From NCBI RefSeq assembly GCF_029478095.1, contig NZ_JAKOAV010000026.1, positions 1 through 49,393 of the forward strand: a DNA stretch of 49,393 nt, in the 5' to 3' direction. Positions 44,678 to 49,393 of the stretch are shown here, one piece after another. Each line of letters begins with the position of its first letter. Within the stretch, counting starts at the first letter, position 1. The notes beneath the pieces are model-generated. The model did not search any database. It was not told the DNA's origin and saw nothing but the letters and a program-made list of their open reading frames with translations. Origin of the DNA: Pelotomaculum isophthalicicum JI (GTDB lineage Bacteria > Bacillota > Desulfotomaculia > Desulfotomaculales > Pelotomaculaceae). The position numbers and the translations under genes are program-made.

Positions 44678-44788
44678 GCTTTGTTAATATTTTAGTGTAC
44701 ACAAATATGTGCACATAATTATCTGACTCATGAAGAATAATATACTTACAGGTTAGCGCCAAGCCATATGAACAAAAACTTTATTAGT

Positions 44789-44862
44789 ACTCAGGAGTCA
44801 GAATGGGAGAATGGTTTATTGTCTTGAAATATTCTGACTCCTGACTCCTGAATTCTGAATAC
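44789..44862. repeat. Heptamer-repeat inverted element upstream of the HTH gene
   Basis: TCAGGAGTCAGAAT (44791-44804) pairs perfectly over 14 bp with 44831-44844. The right arm continues with a second 7-bp unit and TTCTGAATAC, as in the bioY element. The element ends about 9 nt before the ribosome-binding site of the HTH gene. Confidence 0.75.
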
Positions 44863-44883
44863 CTAAAATAAAGGGTGTGTGTT

Positions 44884-45408
44884 TTGGATTTAATTCGTCT
44901 TGGGGAGAAGATAATAAGCAGAAGAAAAATTAATCATATTGTTAGCAGTATGCTGAATCTGAGGGGTAAAGGTCTTTCCCAAACTGAAGTTGCTTCAAAG
45001 CTGGGAGTTGACCGGACTCTGGTCTGTCGTCTGGAAAATTTAGGTGAAATTAGGAAGGGACGCAGGCTGGCTGTCTTCGGTTTCCCTGTTTTGAATAAAG
45101 TAGAGATTCGGGAGGTTCTGGAGCGGGAAGGCGTGGATTTTATTTTTCTGATGTCCGAGGAGGAGCGTTGGGAATTTGTTAAACAAAAAAGCGGTGTTGA
45201 TTTATTTGATGCAATCATGGATTTGATTGTCAAAGCCCACTCTTTTGATCAGGTGCTTGTGATCGGTTCAAATCAGCGGATCAAAATTTTTGAGGCGGTT
45301 TTAGACAAAGAAGTGGTGGGGTTTGAGATTGGCGAGTCGCCTATTCGAGAAGATAAGTATGTCGACCCGGATGAATTAGTGGATTTGGTCAGGGCAATCA
45401 AGGAATAG
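44884..45408 (+). CDS. HTH regulator paired with acyl-ACP-reductase-like gene
   Basis: This 174-aa protein has a helix-turn-helix near residues 33-56 (LSQTEVASKLGVDRTLVCRLE), like Cro/CI or XRE types, and a C-terminal alpha/beta domain (about 80-170) of unknown function. TTG 44884 is chosen because AAGGG lies 8 nt upstream; GTG 44875 overlaps that site. It precedes the reductase gene by 11 nt, so it probably regulates or senses something for it. The C-terminal segment (FDQVLVIGSNQRIK) suggests a small-molecule or protein-binding domain. Confidence 0.78.
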   Translation: MDLIRLGEKIISRRKINHIVSSMLNLRGKGLSQTEVASKLGVDRTLVCRLENLGEIRKGRRLAVFGFPVLNKVEIREVLEREGVDFIFLMSEEERWEFVKQKSGVDLFDAIMDLIVKAHSFDQVLVIGSNQRIKIFEAVLDKEVVGFEIGESPIREDKYVDPDELVDLVRAIKE

Positions 45409-45419
45409 GAGGTTAAAGT

Positions 45420-46538
45420 TTGCAAAGATTTGCCTTCATGCTCCACCCCCTGTCAACGGGGGATGTGGTCAGGAAATTCAGGATTGCAAAACTTATGCCT
45501 GACAAAGTGCTGGAGCGGGCGTTTGCCCTGCTGCCACCGTTAAAAACGTCTCAAATCACCGGGATCCACTCTCAGCACGGAGAGACGGAAGGGTGGTTTA
45601 TCGCGTGCCCGCTGACGCCCAGGCTGATCATGAGTATGCCGCAGGCATATGTTATCAATAAAATAATTCAAGGCGGCCGCCTGGCTGAGAAACTGGGCGC
45701 CAAGATACTTGGCCTGGGCGCTTTTACAAAAGTAGTGGGCGACGCCGGTGTTACGGTTGCCAGGAATTTAAAAATACCTGTTACCACGGGAAATAGTTAT
45801 ACAGTGGCCACGGCTATACAGTCGGTCAGGGAGGCCGCACTGGTGATGGGTCATGACTTAAAAAAGGCATCGGTGGTGATTCTCGGCGCCACTGGTTCCA
45901 TCGGGCGGGTTTGCGCGTTGATCTTGGCTGGAGAAGTACGCAGCATGACCCTGGTGGCCAGGGAAGAACGCAAATTGGAGGAACTGGCCGCGAAAGTGCT
46001 TTATGATACCGGACTGGCTGTTAAAATCACATCCGACAGTAAAAAAGCGCTTCGCTCCGGCGATATCGTGATCACAGTGACCAGCGCTATAGATACGCTT
46101 ATTGAACCGGAAGATTTGAAGCCCGGCGCGGTTGTTTGTGACGTCGCCCGGCCGCGTGACGTGTCAAAGAGAGTTGCTGAGGTGCGTGACGATGTTCTTG
46201 TTATTGAGGGAGGGGTCGTGGAAGTACCCGGCGATGTCGAATTCAACCTGAACTTCGGTTTCCCTCCTAAGACGGCTTATGCTTGTATGGCTGAAACAAT
46301 GGTATTGGCACTGGAAAAACGCTTTGAAAGCTTTACGCTCGGCCGGGAGCTGCGCATAGAGAAAGTTGAAGAAATCGCCGCGCTGGCAAAAAAACACGGC
46401 TTTAAACTGGCCGGCTTCCGTAGTTTCGGCAGGGCAATATCCTTGCAGGAAATCGAAATGATCAAACGTCACGCCAGGGGTGCCGCAATTCTGCCGGCAA
46501 TGAATAATAACTTTGAATTGATTCCGGAGTCAAGATAG
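45420..46538 (+). CDS. Long-chain acyl-ACP reductase-like dehydrogenase
   Basis: This 372-aa protein resembles cyanobacterial acyl-ACP reductase in order and motifs: GAFTKVVGDAGV (100-111), TTGNSYTVA (122-130), the NADP motif GATGSIG (156-162), EGGVVEVPGD, and a C-terminal YACMAETM in which C289 matches the thioester-forming cysteine of that enzyme. The expected reaction is acyl-ACP (or acyl-CoA) to fatty aldehyde. Firmicute members are often annotated as shikimate or predicted dehydrogenases. No aldehyde-deformylating oxygenase is present in the window. TTG 45420 has AGGAGG upstream. Co-transcribed with the HTH gene. Confidence 0.8.
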   Translation: MQRFAFMLHPLSTGDVVRKFRIAKLMPDKVLERAFALLPPLKTSQITGIHSQHGETEGWFIACPLTPRLIMSMPQAYVINKIIQGGRLAEKLGAKILGLGAFTKVVGDAGVTVARNLKIPVTTGNSYTVATAIQSVREAALVMGHDLKKASVVILGATGSIGRVCALILAGEVRSMTLVAREERKLEELAAKVLYDTGLAVKITSDSKKALRSGDIVITVTSAIDTLIEPEDLKPGAVVCDVARPRDVSKRVAEVRDDVLVIEGGVVEVPGDVEFNLNFGFPPKTAYACMAETMVLALEKRFESFTLGRELRIEKVEEIAALAKKHGFKLAGFRSFGRAISLQEIEMIKRHARGAAILPAMNNNFELIPESR

Positions 46539-46548
46539 CAAGATAGCC

Positions 46549-46577
46549 TTGACAAATCTGAGGCATCTCCTTATAAT
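46549..46577 (+). promoter_or_regulatory. Strong sigma-A promoter of greA-lysS
   Basis: TTGACA (46549-46554), 17-nt spacer, TATAAT (46572-46577). It starts 10 nt after the reductase stop codon and leaves a leader of about 170 nt before greA. Confidence 0.85.
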
Positions 46578-46619
46578 GTCACTAAAGTCCTGACTGTATA
46601 ATAAATTAACAGCACCATC

Positions 46620-46653
46620 AAGCACTGCGGAGGGGTCGCTTTTTGCAGTGCTT
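46620..46653 (+). other. Structured greA leader hairpin
   Basis: A perfect 9-bp stem (46620-46628 with 46645-46653) lies in the leader RNA of greA, with a GGAGGGGTCGCTTTTT loop. A second T-rich segment (46671-46675) follows. It could be an attenuator; no known riboswitch class is recognised. Confidence 0.55.
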
Positions 46654-46750
46654 TAAGTGTAGTATGGGGCTTTTTCTACCCACATGAATATATAAAGACA
46701 CGTTACATATATTTTTAAAAGGTCATTCCAGAGATAAGGAGACTGTGTTA

Positions 46751-47227
46751 ATGAAAGAAAAAGAAGTAATTTTAACTGTTGACGGGCTAAAGAACTTAGA
46801 AGACGAGCTTGAACAGCTGAAATCGGTAAAACGGCGGGAAGTGGCTGAGAGAATCAGACAGGCCATTGCTTTTGGCGACATTAGCGAGAATTCTGAGTAT
46901 GAAGACGCGAAAAACGAGCAGGCCTTTATTGAAGGCCGCATTTTGACTTTAGAAAAGATGCTGCGAAACGCAAGAATAATAGATGATGAGAACTTAGGCA
47001 CTGAAGTTGTTTCCATCGGTTCGGTAGTTTTGTTAAAGGATCTGGAAATTGACGACGAGTTTAAGTATACTATAGTAGGTTCCGCGGAGGCCGACCCCGG
47101 GGCGAACAAGATTTCAAATGAATCACCGGTGGGCAAGGCTATACTTGGCATGCCCAAGGGCAGTGTGGTTGAGGTTCAAGTGCCGGCGGGATTACTAAAA
47201 TACCAAATCATGGATATATTGAGGTAA
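46751..47227 (+). CDS. greA: Transcription elongation factor GreA
   Basis: This 158-aa factor rescues backtracked RNA polymerase. The N-terminal coiled coil (about 1-75) carries the acidic tip within [13 protein letters not shown], and the C-terminal FKBP-like domain ends with [24 protein letters not shown] 46751 with AAGGAG at 9-nt spacing gives the standard 158-residue length; GTG 46745 is too close. lysS follows 26 nt later. Confidence 0.97.
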   Translation: MKEKEVILTVDGLKNLEDELEQLKSVKRREVAERIRQAIAFGDISENSEYEDAKNEQAFIEGRILTLEKMLRNARIIDDENLGTEVVSIGSVVLLKDLEIDDEFKYTIVGSAEADPGANKISNESPVGKAILGMPKGSVVEVQVPAGLLKYQIMDILR

Positions 47228-47244
47228 GTACGTACCGGAGGTAG

Positions 47245-48774
<1,530 letters not shown>

Positions 48775-48777
48775 TAG

Positions 48778-48864
48778 AATCGGGGACATTCCTCCGGCCC
48801 CAAAGATAGGCCCGTTAGGGAGGTGTGTCCCCTTTCCTAAGCCATGAACTCTTCACCCTCGGGC
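48778..48864 (-). repeat. REP-like palindromic element, copy 2
   Basis: Inverted copy of the element at 21933-22020, with about eight differences including one 1-bp indel. The GGGGACA / TGTCCCC arms are intact. It starts 4 nt after the lysS stop codon, so it may also serve as the 3' hairpin of the lysS transcript. Confidence 0.75.
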
Positions 48865-48978
48865 GAAGGAGTTTGCTAGCTAAAAATGATGGCGAGATGT
48901 TGACATGGTTATCTCTTTATGATAATATAATCACCCGGGTATTTTTCCAAATGATTAATTTCCCGGCAATAAAAAAGT

Positions 48979-49007
48979 CTTGACAAGAGAAATTGAAAGT
49001 GGTAAAG
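48979..49007 (+). promoter_or_regulatory. Promoter of the rRNA operon
   Basis: TTGACA (48979-48984) and TAAAGT (49002-49007) with a 17-nt spacer, about 265 nt before mature 16S. The -10 is not perfect. A palindrome (49019-49038) lies just after it. Confidence 0.7.
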
Positions 49008-49049
49008 TAGCAAATGTGTTGCGGAAAATTTCGCAACCATAAGCGACAA

Positions 49050-49070
49050 GAGGTCTTTGAAAACTAAACA
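49050..49070 (+). promoter_or_regulatory. rRNA leader antitermination-type element (boxA-like)
   Basis: The segment around GGTCTTTGAAAACTAAACA is the common boxA-like leader seen before 16S in Firmicutes, which recruits Nus factors. Confidence 0.5.
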
Positions 49071-49092
49071 GTGGATGGATGGAAATCACAGT

Positions 49093-49155
49093 AGTCAGTA
49101 GTCAGTAGTCAGAATAAATTGAGGTACGAATTTATTCGCGCATCAATAAGACTAC
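49093..49155. repeat. Heptamer repeats and hairpin in the rRNA leader
   Basis: Three 7-bp units AGTCAGT/AGTCAGA (49093-49113) run into a 9-bp inverted repeat (49112-49120 with 49129-49137). GACTAC follows (49150-49155), complementary to the unit junction GTAGTC. It is the same repeat type as the bioY and HTH-gene elements, here lying between the boxA-like site and mature 16S. Confidence 0.7.
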
Positions 49156-49270
49156 CGGCAACAGACAACCGACAACTGAAAACACATGACTCTCGTCGAA
49201 GCGAAAGCTAGAAGCGAGCAGTACATTCCGAAAGAAGAAAAAGAGCCAAGAAAACAAACTATTCATATAT

Positions 49271-49393
49271 AAATGGAGAGTTTGATCCTGGCTCAGGACG
49301 AACGCTGGCGGCGTGCTTAACACATGCAAGTCGAACGGAGGTTACGAGGAAGCTTGCGAATTGTAACCTTAGTGGCGGACGGGTGAGTAACGC
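49271..49393 (+). rRNA. 16S rRNA, 5' end (partial)
   Basis: GAGAGTTTGATCCTGGCTCAG at about 49275, followed by GACGAACGCTGGCGGCGTGC, the ACACATGCAAGTCGA segment and the GGCGGACGGGTGAGTAACGC helix, is the invariant start of bacterial 16S. It continues beyond the window edge. The variable loop is compatible with Clostridia but too short to name a genus. Confidence 0.99.

Noticed and set aside
48865-49270. tRNA genes next to the rRNA operon
   Set aside because: No cloverleaf or TPsiC-like GGTTCGA element could be found between lysS and 16S.

Overview
The window looks like chromosome from a spore-forming anaerobic Firmicute of the Peptococcaceae / Desulfotomaculum-Pelotomaculum type. The evidence is a set of clostridial sporulation genes (yabP, yabQ, spoIIR, spoIIE, a SpoIID-like lipoprotein), frequent TTG/GTG starts behind strong GGAGG sites, a formate-tetrahydrofolate ligase, and a Firmicute-like 16S rRNA 5' end at the right edge. 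This placement is inferred from gene content; no database was searched.

Layout. (1) 1-3970 is AT-rich accessory DNA. It holds a GC-rich hairpin, decayed gene ends, a complete but frameshifted IS4-type insertion sequence (706-2307, with terminal inverted repeats and a 7-bp target duplication), and a secreted protein with a CTG start followed by a small membrane protein. (2) 3975-7505, minus strand: a radical-SAM protein, a THUMP-domain RNA methyltransferase and an HI0933-type flavoprotein. (3) 7830-14756: a 60-aa protein, galE, a phosphomannomutase/phosphoglucomutase, a MarR-HlyD-MFS drug-efflux unit and a SpoIID-like lipoprotein. (4) 14917-27757: the conserved block yabP-yabQ-[spoIIR]-HTH-divIC-S1 protein-ppx/gppA-spoIIE-tilS-ftsH, then ndk and a divergent fhs. 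The order resembles Bacillus subtilis, but hpt is missing between tilS and ftsH. (5) 27853-44677: cofactor biosynthesis. This includes usp, folP-folB-folK, a DUF2520 dehydrogenase-panB-panC-panD, nadA-nadB, then a chemotaxis receptor and a lipoprotein that separate nadC from nadAB, then birA-bioY, a ComFB-like protein and coaX-dusB. (6) 44884-48774: an HTH regulator coupled to a long-chain acyl-ACP reductase-like enzyme, then greA and lysS. (7) 48775-49393: rRNA operon promoter, leader and the start of 16S.

How the genes work together. Pantothenate genes (panB, panC, panD), pantothenate kinase (coaX), NAD genes (nadA, nadB, nadC), folate genes (folP, folB, folK plus fhs) and biotin genes (birA, bioY) make this a cofactor-supply region next to division, sporulation and translation genes. 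No panE is present; the DUF2520 protein overlapping panB is the natural candidate for ketopantoate reductase.

The least ordinary signals are: (a) a family of intergenic elements built from degenerate 7-bp tandem repeats that face inverted copies of themselves and would fold into hairpins (before panC, before bioY, before the HTH gene, and inside the rRNA leader); (b) an ~88-bp REP-like palindromic element in two inverted copies 27 kb apart; (c) the acyl-ACP-reductase-like protein that keeps the cyanobacterial catalytic cysteine; (d) the chemotaxis receptor with apparent paired frameshifts, and the lipoprotein whose HExxH-like motif has lost both histidines, inserted within the NAD genes.
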